Shown piece by piece: positions 9,228 to 17,932 of a DNA stretch of 64,000 bases; the stretch's first letter is position 1; each line of letters starts with the position of its first letter. Both the position numbers and the translations under genes were made by a program. The stretch comes from Klebsiella planticola ATCC 33531 (GTDB lineage: Bacteria; Pseudomonadota; Gammaproteobacteria; Enterobacterales; Enterobacteriaceae). The DNA lies in assembly GCF_000735435.1 (NCBI RefSeq), contig NZ_JMPP01000041.1:116200-180199 (forward strand), in the 5' to 3' direction. The notes below the pieces were generated by a model. The model saw only the letters and a list, made by a program, of their open reading frames with translations. It was not told the DNA's origin and did not search any database.

Positions 9228-10643
9228 ATGACGAATATGATTTTCTGCTCTCGTAGCGTCCCTGTTTTCTTTAAAGCGACCCTGTCCGCCGCGGCGGTGG
9301 CCGCCGCGCTGCTGTTGGTTAGCTGTTCCGGCAAACCGCCCGCCTCTCTGGTGACCCCGCTTCCCCCGGCGCTGAAACAGCCCCATTTACCCAAAACCCA
9401 TGAGCCGGTACGCGGCGTCTGGCTGACAACGGTGTCTCGTCTTGACTGGCCGCCTGTCGCCTCGGTGACGATTGGCGACCCAGCGGTTCGTATCCGCCAG
9501 CAGCAGCAAGCGTTGACCGATAAACTGGATAAGCTGCAAAGCCTCGGCATCAATACCGTCTTCTTCCAGGTCAAACCGGATGGCACCGCGCTGTGGCCGT
9601 CAAAAATTTTGCCCTGGTCCGATATGCTGACCGGCCATATCGGCCAGGATCCGGGCTACGACCCGCTCCAGTTTATGCTCGATGAAGCCCATAAACGCGG
9701 TATGCGGGTCCATGCCTGGTTTAACCCCTATCGCGTCTCGGTGAATACCCGGCCAAAAACCGTCAGCGAACTCAACGGGACTCTCTCGCAGATCCCCGCC
9801 AGCGTTTTCGTACTGCACCGGGACTGGATTCGTACCGCCGGCGACCGCTTTGTCCTCGACCCGGGGATTCCGGAAGTGCGCGACTGGATAACCAGTATCG
9901 TTGCCGAAGTGGTGGAACACTACCCGGTTGACGGCGTGCAGTTTGATGATTATTTCTACACCGAATCGCCGGGTTCCGCGCTGAACGACACCCAGACCTA
10001 CCGGAGATATGGCCAGGGATACGCCTCCAAAGCGGACTGGCGGCGACACAATACCCAGCAGCTGATTGCCCAGGTGTCACGCACCATCAAACAGCTCAAT
10101 CCCGATATTGAGTTTGGCGTCAGTCCTGCGGGCGTCTGGCGTAACCGATCACACGATCCGGCAGGTTCCGATACCCGCGGCGCGGCGGCGTATGATGAGT
10201 CTTACGCCGACACCCGCAGCTGGGTTCAACAGGGCCTGCTTGACTACATCGCCCCCCAGCTGTACTGGCCCTTTGCCCGTGATGCGGCCCGCTATGATGT
10301 GCTCGCTAAATGGTGGGCCGACGTGGTGAAACCGACCGGTACCCGGCTGTATATCGGCGTGGCGCTGTATAAAATTGGCGAGCCGTCGAAAAATGAGCCC
10401 GACTGGATGGTCAACGGCGGCGTTCCGGAACTGAAGAAGCAGCTGGATTTGAACGAATCGATGCCGCAAATCCAGGGGACGATTCTGTTCCGGGAGAACT
10501 ATCTCAACCAGCCGCAAACTCAGCAGGCGGTGAACTACCTGAAAAGCCGCTGGGGAAGTCGCGCCGGGCCTTCGCTCAGCCCGACGGTAACGCCGCCATT
10601 GCGTTCTGCAAGCGTGAATGGACCCACAGTAAGCGATCGGTGA
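9228..10643 (+). CDS. digH: Divisome-localised glycosyl hydrolase DigH (YddW), lipoprotein
   Basis: 471 residues, closely matching my recollection of E. coli DigH/YddW along most of its length, for example RGVWLTTVSRLDWPPV, INTVFFQVKPDGTALWPSKILPWSDM and GVQFDDYFYTESPGS. DigH is an outer-membrane lipoprotein of the GHL10 (DUF187) family that cleaves denuded peptidoglycan glycan strands at the division site. The lipobox LVSC places the lipidated Cys at residue 33. The C-terminus is about 30 residues longer than in E. coli, and that tail overlaps the convergent hipA by 68 bp. Start uncertain: a second ATG lies at 9237 and neither has a good ribosome binding site. Confidence 0.92.
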   Translation: MTNMIFCSRSVPVFFKATLSAAAVAAALLLVSCSGKPPASLVTPLPPALKQPHLPKTHEPVRGVWLTTVSRLDWPPVASVTIGDPAVRIRQQQQALTDKLDKLQSLGINTVFFQVKPDGTALWPSKILPWSDMLTGHIGQDPGYDPLQFMLDEAHKRGMRVHAWFNPYRVSVNTRPKTVSELNGTLSQIPASVFVLHRDWIRTAGDRFVLDPGIPEVRDWITSIVAEVVEHYPVDGVQFDDYFYTESPGSALNDTQTYRRYGQGYASKADWRRHNTQQLIAQVSRTIKQLNPDIEFGVSPAGVWRNRSHDPAGSDTRGAAAYDESYADTRSWVQQGLLDYIAPQLYWPFARDAARYDVLAKWWADVVKPTGTRLYIGVALYKIGEPSKNEPDWMVNGGVPELKKQLDLNESMPQIQGTILFRENYLNQPQTQQAVNYLKSRWGSRAGPSLSPTVTPPLRSASVNGPTVSDR

Positions 10644-11907
10644 TCGCCTCATACACCGGTGGTGAAAAGTCATGCGGTAAAGTTTCCTTTACCGCAGCAA
10701 CCGCGTGGGGAACGTTATCGACAAAATAGCGCAGAATCTCCAGCATCTGCTCCTCGGCAAACCCCACCTCTTTCGCCGTGGCGAGGAAGTGACGCGGATA
10801 GAGCGTCTGGATCTCCGTTTTGCGCCCTTTACTGGCCTTCAGGCTCATTGACAGCCGGAGATCGCTCAGGTGCAGCCCCTTCCCGCCAAGCAGCGGAAAC
10901 GCGGAGATAATGTCGTAGAATGGGGTTAAGCGATAGCTGCCGCCCGGCTGGAGGAAGATCGAGAAGTTTTTCGCGTGGCCATCGGTTGCGCCAATCAGCC
11001 ACTGGAACACCATAAACTTCATAAAGTTATAGCGATCCTCGAGCGCCTCGCTGGATCCAACCAGAAAAGCCATAATCGCCCGAATGCCCGGCCCGCCGTC
11101 GGACTCATACTTAATCGATGACGGAATGCCGAAGGCCTGACACAGATCTTCCTGCGGTAAACGCAGCAGCACCGTCTTCTCCTGCGCCCAACGACGGTCG
11201 AAACGCTCAACCGCCAGCGCCCTGATGCTGGCGGTCTGGATAATGCTGGCGCGCGGAACGGCAAAACCCAGCGCCCGGGCCAGCGCCAGACACAAATATT
11301 CGTTATCTACGCTTTCGCTGAGATCCAGCACCGCATCCGGCTGTTTGATCTCGCCGATAGGCAGTTTAATGATATGGGTGGTCGGCGTGGTCCCCGTCGG
11401 TATACACCACTGCTCGCCGATTTTCAGCAGCGCGGTTTTCTCCTGGGCCCCGGCCACCGAGATCCTGAAATCATCGTGTTCGTTGACCATCCCGAGCGGT
11501 ATATCCGACTGGTAGGCCGTCAGCAGCGCATCCAGGGCGTGGCTATCCAGCGCCTCCCAGCTCAACGCTCTCCGGGTTGCGTTTTCCCCTGGCGGGAGTA
11601 ACGTGACCGCCCCGACGCTGTCGCGTCCGATCTCGGCCAGCAGATCAAAAGGCTGCTTTGAACGCGCCTGATAGCGCTTAACAATGCGGTCCCGCACCCG
11701 CGGGCTGTCCGGCAGCAGGTTGTCAAAATAGTTAAACACCGCATCGTCGGTGATGTTACCGTACTGCAGCGGGAGCGACAGAGAGAGCGGCCTGGCGCGA
11801 GGATTGCGCATCCACGCCTCTTCATAGCGAAAGAGATGGGCGCCGTTCGCCTGCTTGATAAGTTCGCCGACTCGCTCATTGTTCATCCATGTCACGAGAG
11901 TAGCCAT
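10576..11907 (-). CDS. hipA: Serine/threonine kinase toxin HipA
   Basis: 443 residues. Key positions fall at the same numbers as in E. coli HipA: autophosphorylated Ser150 in DFRISVAGAQEKTAL, catalytic Asp309 in GATDGHAKNFS and metal-binding Asp332 in TPFYDI. HipA phosphorylates glutamyl-tRNA synthetase, halting translation and promoting persistence. Residues 22 (Gly) and 291 (Asp) are those of wild type, not of the high-persistence hipA7 allele. The ATG overlaps the hipB stop by one base (TAATG), so the pair is translationally coupled. The 3' end overlaps digH by 68 bp in convergent orientation. Confidence 0.95.
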   Translation of the reverse strand: MATLVTWMNNERVGELIKQANGAHLFRYEEAWMRNPRARPLSLSLPLQYGNITDDAVFNYFDNLLPDSPRVRDRIVKRYQARSKQPFDLLAEIGRDSVGAVTLLPPGENATRRALSWEALDSHALDALLTAYQSDIPLGMVNEHDDFRISVAGAQEKTALLKIGEQWCIPTGTTPTTHIIKLPIGEIKQPDAVLDLSESVDNEYLCLALARALGFAVPRASIIQTASIRALAVERFDRRWAQEKTVLLRLPQEDLCQAFGIPSSIKYESDGGPGIRAIMAFLVGSSEALEDRYNFMKFMVFQWLIGATDGHAKNFSIFLQPGGSYRLTPFYDIISAFPLLGGKGLHLSDLRLSMSLKASKGRKTEIQTLYPRHFLATAKEVGFAEEQMLEILRYFVDNVPHAVAAVKETLPHDFSPPVYEAITDRLLWVHSRLQNAMAALPSG

Positions 11908-12182
11908 TACCAGTCCAGATCCTGTGGGTTATCACTGCTATCGTTGGTATCCGGCGCATTTTTTTCGCAAATCGCCATCGACAGTTCCAGTGACTGTAAA
12001 ATTTTAAACACCGTGGTTAACGTCGTTTTCTCGGGATGATTTTCAAAGTTAGAGACGGTAGCCTGTTTAATCCCCATACGCTGAGCCAGATCGCTCTGCG
12101 TCCACTGGTTTTTCTGGCGCACCAGCTTGAGATAGTTTGCCAGCTGAACCGGGCTGTATATTCCTGGTGAAGGGCTCATCAT
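11907..12182 (-). CDS. hipB: Antitoxin and repressor HipB
   Basis: About 91 residues. A Cro/C1-type helix-turn-helix (about 24-60, LAQRMGIKQATVSNFENHPEKTT) closely matches E. coli HipB, as do the N-terminal IYSPVQLANYLKLVRQKNQWTQ and the FKILQSLELSM strand. HipB neutralises HipA and represses the operon. Tandem ATGs at 12182 and 12179 follow an AGGAG site; the second is better spaced. Four HipB-type operators lie immediately upstream, the first abutting the ribosome binding site. Confidence 0.95.
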   Translation of the reverse strand: MMSPSPGIYSPVQLANYLKLVRQKNQWTQSDLAQRMGIKQATVSNFENHPEKTTLTTVFKILQSLELSMAICEKNAPDTNDSSDNPQDLDW

Positions 12183-12189
12183 GTCTCCT

Positions 12190-12315
12190 TATCCTCTTCT
12201 GCGGATAAAATACTATTTATACCCTGTCGGGGATAATGTCAACCGGGTCACTCGCTGGCAACGTCATGTTATCCCCATCAAGGGATAAATATAAAAATAT
12301 CCCCTAATGGGGATA
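12190..12315. promoter_or_regulatory. hipBA operator array, four TATCC-N8-GGATA sites
   Basis: Three perfect operators are TATCCTCTTCTGCGGATA (12190-12207), TATCCCCATCAAGGGATA (12270-12287) and TATCCCCTAATGGGGATA (12298-12315). A fourth at 12218-12235 (TATACCCTGTCGGGGATA) has one mismatch. Centre-to-centre spacing is 28, 52 and 28 bp, so the sites form two symmetric pairs. This matches the known HipB consensus TATCC-N8-GGATA. Confidence 0.9.
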
Positions 12316-12372
12316 TTTCAGCTGTGTTTTAGACGAGCAGCGTGAGGGAAAGCACGGTACCGGACAGCGGGC

Positions 12373-12927
12373 TCAGCCGTCGACCAGCTCATCGTAGAAG
12401 GTCCGCAGACGCGAACGAAGATAGAGAACGGCTTTATGTTTGCGCGAGAGCAGCGCCTGTTCGCTGGCACCGCACTCTTCAGCCAGCTCCCTGTAGCTGT
12501 AGCCTTGCAGTTCGGTCTTCTCAAAGACCTCGCGCTGGGCGGCCGGCAGTTCGGAGAGCGCCTGATTCAGCGCATCCCAGAGCAGCTCTTTCAGATACTC
12601 CTCTTCCGGCGTTTGCGGTACGCCAAACAGCGTTTCTGAGAGCTCATCCTCCGGCAGATCGTCGTCCGGGTTCACGTAGCCCGATAAGGGCAGCTCGCGC
12701 TTTTTTCGCGCCCGATCGGTCATCTCGTTACGTGCCGCACGAAACAGCCAGGCCGCCACGTTCTCTACCGGCTGTTCCACGGTCATCAGCTGACAGGTGA
12801 CTTCCTGCAGAATATCATCCGCATCGTCGCGCACCGGCGTCCGCCCGCGGATAAACGCTCTCAGCCGTGAGCGACAGGCGTTGATTGCCGATAGCAACAG
12901 CGACTCCCCGCCTGGCCCTGTTTTCAT
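12373..12927 (-). CDS. ECF-type RNA polymerase sigma factor
   Basis: About 184 residues from the ATG at 12927 (MKTGPGGESLLLSAINA). An upstream in-frame start at 13008 would overlap the preceding gene. The sigma-70 region 2 core is RDDADDILQEVTCQLM...NVAAWLFRAARNEMTDRARKKRE. Region 4 is LSELPAAQREVFEKTELQGYSYRELAEECGASEQALLSRKHKAV, a helix-turn-helix for the -35 element. No recognisable anti-sigma factor is adjacent. The gene starts 5 bp after a small membrane protein gene, which is the likely partner. The target promoters are unknown. Confidence 0.88.
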   Translation of the reverse strand: MKTGPGGESLLLSAINACRSRLRAFIRGRTPVRDDADDILQEVTCQLMTVEQPVENVAAWLFRAARNEMTDRARKKRELPLSGYVNPDDDLPEDELSETLFGVPQTPEEEYLKELLWDALNQALSELPAAQREVFEKTELQGYSYRELAEECGASEQALLSRKHKAVLYLRSRLRTFYDELVDG

Positions 12928-12932
12928 CTGAC

Positions 12933-13358
12933 TCACTCGTCTGGCGTCGTTTTGACCGCGTCGTTTTGCGGCGGGGTGTTCTCCTCCCGACGTTCGCGCC
13001 AGCCGCAAGGCCCACGCGGGTCGCGAGGCGCGCGATGGTGGAAGCGCTGAATAAACTCTTCGCGCTGTTCCGGGCTCATCTTCATCCAGCGTTCATGCAT
13101 CCGGCGACGCATCCCGAACATGCCGGGGCGAAAACCCAGGCCACCAAACAGAATACGCGATAGCGCCAGAATACCTAACGCCTGCCAGAAACCGATACTC
13201 TTGACGCCAAGAATGGCCGGCAGCAGCGCATTCCACAGCGACATCACCAGCAGCCCAAGAATCGCGATCAGCACCACGCCGATAATCAGCGGTTTAGCCA
13301 TTCGATGATGGCCGAACCGGCGATCGCGCGCATAGCCGTGCATTCCAAAATCTCTCAT
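12933..13358 (-). CDS. Small membrane protein encoded upstream of the ECF sigma factor
   Basis: 141 residues, family not recognised. The N-terminus is His/Arg-rich, followed by two hydrophobic segments (about 21-45 and 52-75). A basic cytoplasmic or periplasmic tail has MHERWMKMSPEQREEFIQRFHHRAPRDPRG. The SPEQREEFIQRF stretch resembles the helical repeats of metal-sensing periplasmic proteins, but this is only a resemblance. A GAGGT site precedes the ATG. It is co-directional with and 5 bp from the sigma factor gene, so a regulatory link, perhaps as an anti-sigma factor or sensor, is plausible but unproven. Confidence 0.75.
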   Translation of the reverse strand: MRDFGMHGYARDRRFGHHRMAKPLIIGVVLIAILGLLVMSLWNALLPAILGVKSIGFWQALGILALSRILFGGLGFRPGMFGMRRRMHERWMKMSPEQREEFIQRFHHRAPRDPRGPCGWRERREENTPPQNDAVKTTPDE

Positions 13359-13429
13359 CTGTGTGACCTCATTAACGTAGTAAAAAGTAACCTTGTGCCG
13401 AGGTAGACGAATGAGCGGCGGGAATATTG

Positions 13430-13484
13430 CTAAAAAAATAAAAAAAAAGCGGCATGTTGCGCAGTTCGATGGCAGTCAGCGCAA
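13430..13484 (-). terminator. Possible terminator after the 14.4 kb barrel gene
   Basis: On the minus strand a TTGCGC/GCGCAA hairpin with a long loop (13457-13484) is followed, after about 7 nt, by nine T residues and a second T-rich run. The stem is short and the gap to the T-run atypical. Confidence 0.4.
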
Positions 13485-13490
13485 ACGCGG

Positions 13491-14444
13491 TTAAAAGCTC
13501 ATTGCTAAACCGACGCCATAGCCCCGGGTATTATCCCCGAACATATAGCGGGCGACGAGACGCGTGCGGCTGATGAACACGGGATACTGGCTGCTGTCGA
13601 GCTCCAGCCCGACCCCCAGAGAACTAAGACCGTTAAACCCAAGCTGCCCGCGCTGATCGCCCAGATATTCGGTATGCGCGCCTTCCAGCACGTAGCGCAC
13701 CGGGCTTTTCAACAGCGTCCAGTCGGAAATGGGCGCGCGGCGGCGCAGATACAGCCCAATGTTTTCGGCGCTGGACTGTCCGCTGACGGCTTCCGGCGTG
13801 CTGCCAAAGGTTTGCAGGCTCATGCCGGAATAGCGCAGTTCAACATCGATATCCTGCTCTTTGGAGAACAGTTCGTAATCCAGCATCAGCGAACCGCCGA
13901 GCCCGTATGCATTGAGCCGTCCGCCGTCAAGAAATTTAAAATCCGCATTCCGCTTCTGCTCAATCAGCCGGCTGCCGATCCGCACGTCGCTGGCCATGGT
14001 CCCCAGCATAAAGTTAAAAATGGGCCGCAGGACCAGCGTACCGCCCCACCTATCGGTATACAGATTGAAGTCCCAGCCGATGCCGCCGGTACCGGTCAGA
14101 CTGTTCCACTTCGCCGGAATATTGCGGCTGTCATCGCCGTTGCTCAGCACAAACTGCGGATCGTAGCGACTGTAGCCCAGCGTCCCTTCTAAATAGATCG
14201 GATAACGTTTACTCAGGGTCGCACCGCCGCCGAACTGGGTAATCGACAGCTGATTTTTCTCGTTGCTGCCGGAACCGATATTGAGGTCGCTGGCGGTGAC
14301 ATCGGGGACGACGGTGTAGCTCATCAGCATCAGCACGGCATCGGCGCGCTGTTTTAAATGGCTACCGTCAAGGGCAAAACAGCCCGGACTGACCAGCAAT
14401 AAGGTCGCAGACAGAGTGCAGGCGCATGGCAAAGAAACCGTCAT
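13491..14444 (-). CDS. Outer-membrane beta-barrel protein (solitary autotransporter-like barrel)
   Basis: 317 residues with a signal peptide (cleavage likely after ...LVSPGCFA, about residue 25). Alternating amphipathic strands follow (for example GGGATLSKRYPIYLEGTLGYSRYD, GGIGWDFNLYTDRWGGTLVLRP, RGYGVGLAMSF), ending in the C-terminal Phe typical of outer-membrane barrels. It resembles the 'solitary outer membrane autotransporter beta-barrel' family, with no passenger domain. Function unknown. The nearest same-strand genes, the sigma factor pair downstream and the methyltransferase upstream, are each separated by more than 130 bp. Confidence 0.75.
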   Translation of the reverse strand: MTVSLPCACTLSATLLLVSPGCFALDGSHLKQRADAVLMLMSYTVVPDVTASDLNIGSGSNEKNQLSITQFGGGATLSKRYPIYLEGTLGYSRYDPQFVLSNGDDSRNIPAKWNSLTGTGGIGWDFNLYTDRWGGTLVLRPIFNFMLGTMASDVRIGSRLIEQKRNADFKFLDGGRLNAYGLGGSLMLDYELFSKEQDIDVELRYSGMSLQTFGSTPEAVSGQSSAENIGLYLRRRAPISDWTLLKSPVRYVLEGAHTEYLGDQRGQLGFNGLSSLGVGLELDSSQYPVFISRTRLVARYMFGDNTRGYGVGLAMSF

Positions 14445-14659
14445 TTCTTATTTGAAACCTCACCCGAAGCTCAAAGGGTTACCCGAAACGCCCGGGCTGA
14501 TAATGAAATACTGACCTGACGAAAACAGCGGATCGGTATGATAGTTCAGTATAGTGATAGTTTGATATCCATCCTGACGCGTCAACGCGCGGATCGACGC
14601 ATTTTCTGGCCCGACCATCAGTCGCCCGCGCTCTCAGGCGCGCGTTGCAGGACAGCGGT

Positions 14660-15292
14660 TCAGGCGCTTTTTTCCGCCAGCCAGACCGTGCGACCACCGC
14701 AGTGCGGGTCGTTGACAACATGCTTCAGTAGTGCAAAACCGTGGGTTTCCAGCTGCCGGCGATACGCTTCCGGCGCCAGACTGGCGTGATAGAGCGCCTC
14801 CCCCTCAAACTGCCCGATAGCTTCCCCATCGTGGTTACCACTGGTAAACATCAGCGGCGCATGCGCACGGGCATGGGCCGCAAAGCGGGCAAACATCGCG
14901 CGCTGGGCGTCGCGGGTCAGATGGAAGAAGCTGTCCCACGCCAGCAGCGCGTCAAACTGCTGACCCAGCGCCAGGGTGCGCATATCCGCCACCGTCCACT
15001 GCTGATGCGCAAAATCCTGGCGGCAGCGGGCAATCATCGCCGGAGAGGAATCGATGCCGGTCAGCCGATATCCCCGGCGGATAAAGTAGGCCGCGACAGG
15101 CGTTCCGTTGCCGCAGCCAATATCGAGAATATGGCCGCCGGGTCTCACCCGCGCAAGAAACGTATCCAGCCAGGGTTGTTCAAACAAGTGGGTTGAACGT
15201 AGTTCCGCCCAGCGTCGGGCATGGCGCTCATACAGATCGATGATCTTCTCAGCGCACGGATTATCGAGGGGGGAAGGTTCCGGGGATGGCAT
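14660..15292 (-). CDS. Class I SAM-dependent methyltransferase
   Basis: 210 residues. Motif I is HILDIGCGNGTPVAAYFIRRGYRLTGIDSS (about 55-84). Motif II is VADMRTLALGQQFDALLAWDSFFHL, and a C-terminal strand FALLKHVVNDPHCGGRTVWLAEK completes the fold. The substrate (metabolite or small molecule) is not evident. The gene begins 19 bp after the diguanylate cyclase stop and is probably co-transcribed with it. Confidence 0.85.
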   Translation of the reverse strand: MPSPEPSPLDNPCAEKIIDLYERHARRWAELRSTHLFEQPWLDTFLARVRPGGHILDIGCGNGTPVAAYFIRRGYRLTGIDSSPAMIARCRQDFAHQQWTVADMRTLALGQQFDALLAWDSFFHLTRDAQRAMFARFAAHARAHAPLMFTSGNHDGEAIGQFEGEALYHASLAPEAYRRQLETHGFALLKHVVNDPHCGGRTVWLAEKSA

Positions 15293-15311
15293 AGGTTGTG
15301 GCTCCAGGTTT

Positions 15312-16553
15312 TTAATATTTTTCGACCAGATGAAGCTTTACCTGGTTTCGCCCTTCTTTCTTCGCGGCATACAGCGCTTTATCGACGCGATTAAACAGCT
15401 GATCGATCTCTTCACCCTCCTGATGTTCCGCGACGCCGATACTGACCGTCACCGTCCCGGCGTGCTCGGGGATATGATAACAGCTGACCGCGTGGCGAAT
15501 CGCTTCCGCCATCGCCAGTGCCGGCGCGATTGTCGCACCGGGGAGAAATAATAAAAATTCCTCTCCTCCCCAGCGATAGATCTGGTCCTGAATTCTGGCG
15601 GCGGATTCAAGAATTCGGGAAATAGCCAGCAGCACCTCATCGCCTTTTTGGTGTCCGTAGCTATCATTAATCGCTTTAAAATTATCGACATCAACCAGCA
15701 GCAGGCAAAAACCGTCAGCATGAAATAACGAGGAATCAACAATACGATAAAACTCGCGTCGGTTAAGTAATCCGGTTAAAGGATCGTGAGTGGCCGCAAA
15801 TTCAAGTTCTTCCTTCAGATTCACCTCTTCAGTAATGTCATGAATAATACACAGCATCAGCCGTATATGGTTCAGCACCACCGGCCCGGCATAGGTCTGA
15901 ACATAGCGGAGAGAACCATCGGACAGAATATGGGTAAAATTAAGCGGCTTGTGGCCGCCGGGTAAGCTTGCCACGCTGCGCATAACGGGAAGCACGTCCC
16001 TTCCCAGGGTATTGATCTGCCAGGTATGGCGAGTGCGCATCTCATCGGCCGTGTAGTTATAAAACCGCAGCGCGGCGATATTCGCATCAATAATTCGCCC
16101 GTCCTGTTCAGGGTCGATCAACAGCATCGGGGCGGAACTGGTCATAAAAAAACGCGAGAAGAAACTATTGCTGCGCCGTTTGTAGGTATGCGCGGGGAGT
16201 GCCTTAAACGAGTCATTTTGCTGCAGGATCTTTACGGCTTCGAACAGAATTAATGTGTCATATTCTTCGGATTTAATCAGCGTGGTTTTACAATAAATCG
16301 GACTCAGACCTTCCGGGGTTTGAATGGTCCACACTTCAAATACTTCAGCAATATTTTTGAAGTAATACAGATAATTCTGCAGGCTGCGTTGCGGACAGCT
16401 GGAGAGCGTGCCTTTGCGCATTTCATCCAGCGACATCGCTCCACTCAGGGTTCTGGAGGCCTGATTACTGTAGACGACGACTTCTTTAAAAGGATGAACC
16501 ACCCAGACAGGGGTGCTTAATAAATCAAAAATCATTAACTCTTTTAATAACAT
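15312..16553 (-). CDS. Diguanylate cyclase with PAS-type sensor regions
   Basis: About 413 residues from the ATG at 16553, which has GGAGG 5 bp upstream; the longer frame starts with TTG without a site. Two PAS-like regions (about 10-110 and 135-245) precede a GGDEF domain (about 255-413). The domain has the active-site loop GGEEF (about 329-333) and the inhibitory I-site RIQD exactly five residues before it. It should therefore synthesise cyclic-di-GMP from GTP and be product-inhibited. No transmembrane segment is seen, so the protein is probably cytoplasmic. The signal sensed is unknown. Confidence 0.92.
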   Translation of the reverse strand: MLLKELMIFDLLSTPVWVVHPFKEVVVYSNQASRTLSGAMSLDEMRKGTLSSCPQRSLQNYLYYFKNIAEVFEVWTIQTPEGLSPIYCKTTLIKSEEYDTLILFEAVKILQQNDSFKALPAHTYKRRSNSFFSRFFMTSSAPMLLIDPEQDGRIIDANIAALRFYNYTADEMRTRHTWQINTLGRDVLPVMRSVASLPGGHKPLNFTHILSDGSLRYVQTYAGPVVLNHIRLMLCIIHDITEEVNLKEELEFAATHDPLTGLLNRREFYRIVDSSLFHADGFCLLLVDVDNFKAINDSYGHQKGDEVLLAISRILESAARIQDQIYRWGGEEFLLFLPGATIAPALAMAEAIRHAVSCYHIPEHAGTVTVSIGVAEHQEGEEIDQLFNRVDKALYAAKKEGRNQVKLHLVEKY

Positions 16554-16773
16554 GCGGCCCTCCAGCGAACAGGCACCCCGCTTCTGAACGACGCTCTCAT
16601 CGCCAATCTGGCCCAACGGCGTAAGCTAATGAAATGATGTCGAAAGTTCAGGCATGAGATCAAGACGCCGGAAGTATAGTTCCTTTTTGATTATGGAAAG
16701 TGTACCGGGAAAGCAAAACGGCGCTGCCGCGGACAGAAGCCAGGCATTCTCCCCGGCGCTCGCCGTTGCTGAA

Positions 16774-17886
16774 TTATTTCTCGATACGCTCAAGCTGGGT
16801 TTGATCCGCCCGTTCGGCGCGATCGGCCAGTCCCTGGAACTGCCCGGGAGTATAGAAGGTCTCCGGTACCGGCAGCATCTGCATGTCCTGCCCCGGATGA
16901 ATTTGCAACTGTCCAAGCGCGGGGAGCGAAAAGCCGCCCACCGTCTGCGGCAGGGTTAACCGCCAGGGCGTCGTCCTCTCGAACGGGACCGGCGTCGGCA
17001 GCCGATCGTCGCTCATATCGTAATTGCGTTTGAGCACCAGAAATTTATCCGGAACCCGCCGCTGGCTATTCCACCAGTCGCCATCCAGCTTGCGGAACAT
17101 GCTTTCCGTTTCGCTGCGCGGAGCCACCATCAGTTTTACCAGCACCTTTTTCAGCGCGGCTTCCATTGCCTGGTTATAGTCGTCAACCGAACCGGCATGG
17201 CCGTGCAAAATGACGCTGATGGCCAGCCGGGCGCCCAGCAGATTAGAGTAGAGATCTTCCGGGGAAAAGGCGGAGATTTCCTCCGAAAACCCCGGAACTG
17301 ACTGGAAGCCATTCCACTGCGCAATTTCATGCCATTGCGCAAGCTCATAGGCCAGACGGCCTGCGAGCCAGGCGGCAATCTCATAGCGCCGGGACAGGGC
17401 GGCCGGCGGCATAAAAGCATTGAGCTGGATCCGTCTGATGCCCAGCTCCTCGCTGTAGAAAATGCGCCCCGCTTGTCCAAGATGCGGGTAAATACGGGAG
17501 AAGAGATAAAAAGTATTATCCGCGGTATCGCGCACGTGGGCGATATCGATAAACCCGCCGCGACGGGTATAGATCAGCCCGTTTTCTTCTTCACTCAGTC
17601 CGACGAGGTTTTTTACCGCCCCCAGCGCGCTGTCGTTGTAGCGATGTTTACCCAGCGTATCGAGCGTCAGGACATTACCAATTTGATAGACCGGGATCGG
17701 CACCCCAATCGCTCTGACATGCAGGTCATAGCCAAACGCACAGCACGGACGCAGCGCTTCCGGCGGCGCCAGATGGCTGACCACCGGTTTGACCCGGGGA
17801 GCGGGAACGACCGGTAAGAGCGGATCCTTCGCGCACACCGAGAACGCGGCCGCCAGTAAAAATAACAAGCCATGACGCATCAACAT
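16774..17886 (-). CDS. DUF4056-containing exported protein
   Basis: About 370 residues from the ATG at 17886, preceded by GGAG; a second ATG six bases on is also possible. A signal peptide covers about residues 1-18 (LMRHGLLFLLAAAFSVCA), and the Cys is not in a canonical lipobox. The body matches the DUF4056 family as I recall it, including the PCCAFGYDLHVRAIGVPIP and ELAQWHEIAQWNGFQSVPGFSEE segments. The His/Glu in the latter hint at a metal site, but no function is established. It follows an outer-membrane barrel gene, with the two reading frames only 46 bp apart. Confidence 0.75.
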   Translation of the reverse strand: MLMRHGLLFLLAAAFSVCAKDPLLPVVPAPRVKPVVSHLAPPEALRPCCAFGYDLHVRAIGVPIPVYQIGNVLTLDTLGKHRYNDSALGAVKNLVGLSEEENGLIYTRRGGFIDIAHVRDTADNTFYLFSRIYPHLGQAGRIFYSEELGIRRIQLNAFMPPAALSRRYEIAAWLAGRLAYELAQWHEIAQWNGFQSVPGFSEEISAFSPEDLYSNLLGARLAISVILHGHAGSVDDYNQAMEAALKKVLVKLMVAPRSETESMFRKLDGDWWNSQRRVPDKFLVLKRNYDMSDDRLPTPVPFERTTPWRLTLPQTVGGFSLPALGQLQIHPGQDMQMLPVPETFYTPGQFQGLADRAERADQTQLERIEK

Positions 17887-17932
17887 TGTCTCCAGGACAT
17901 AAACGGACGCTCGCAGGCGGCATCTTGCGAGG

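Noticed and set aside
9200..9256. An 18-codon plus-strand frame starting just after GGAGA and overlapping the digH start
   Set aside because: The ribosome binding site is only one base from its ATG and the peptide has no features; more likely this site belongs to no gene or weakly serves digH.
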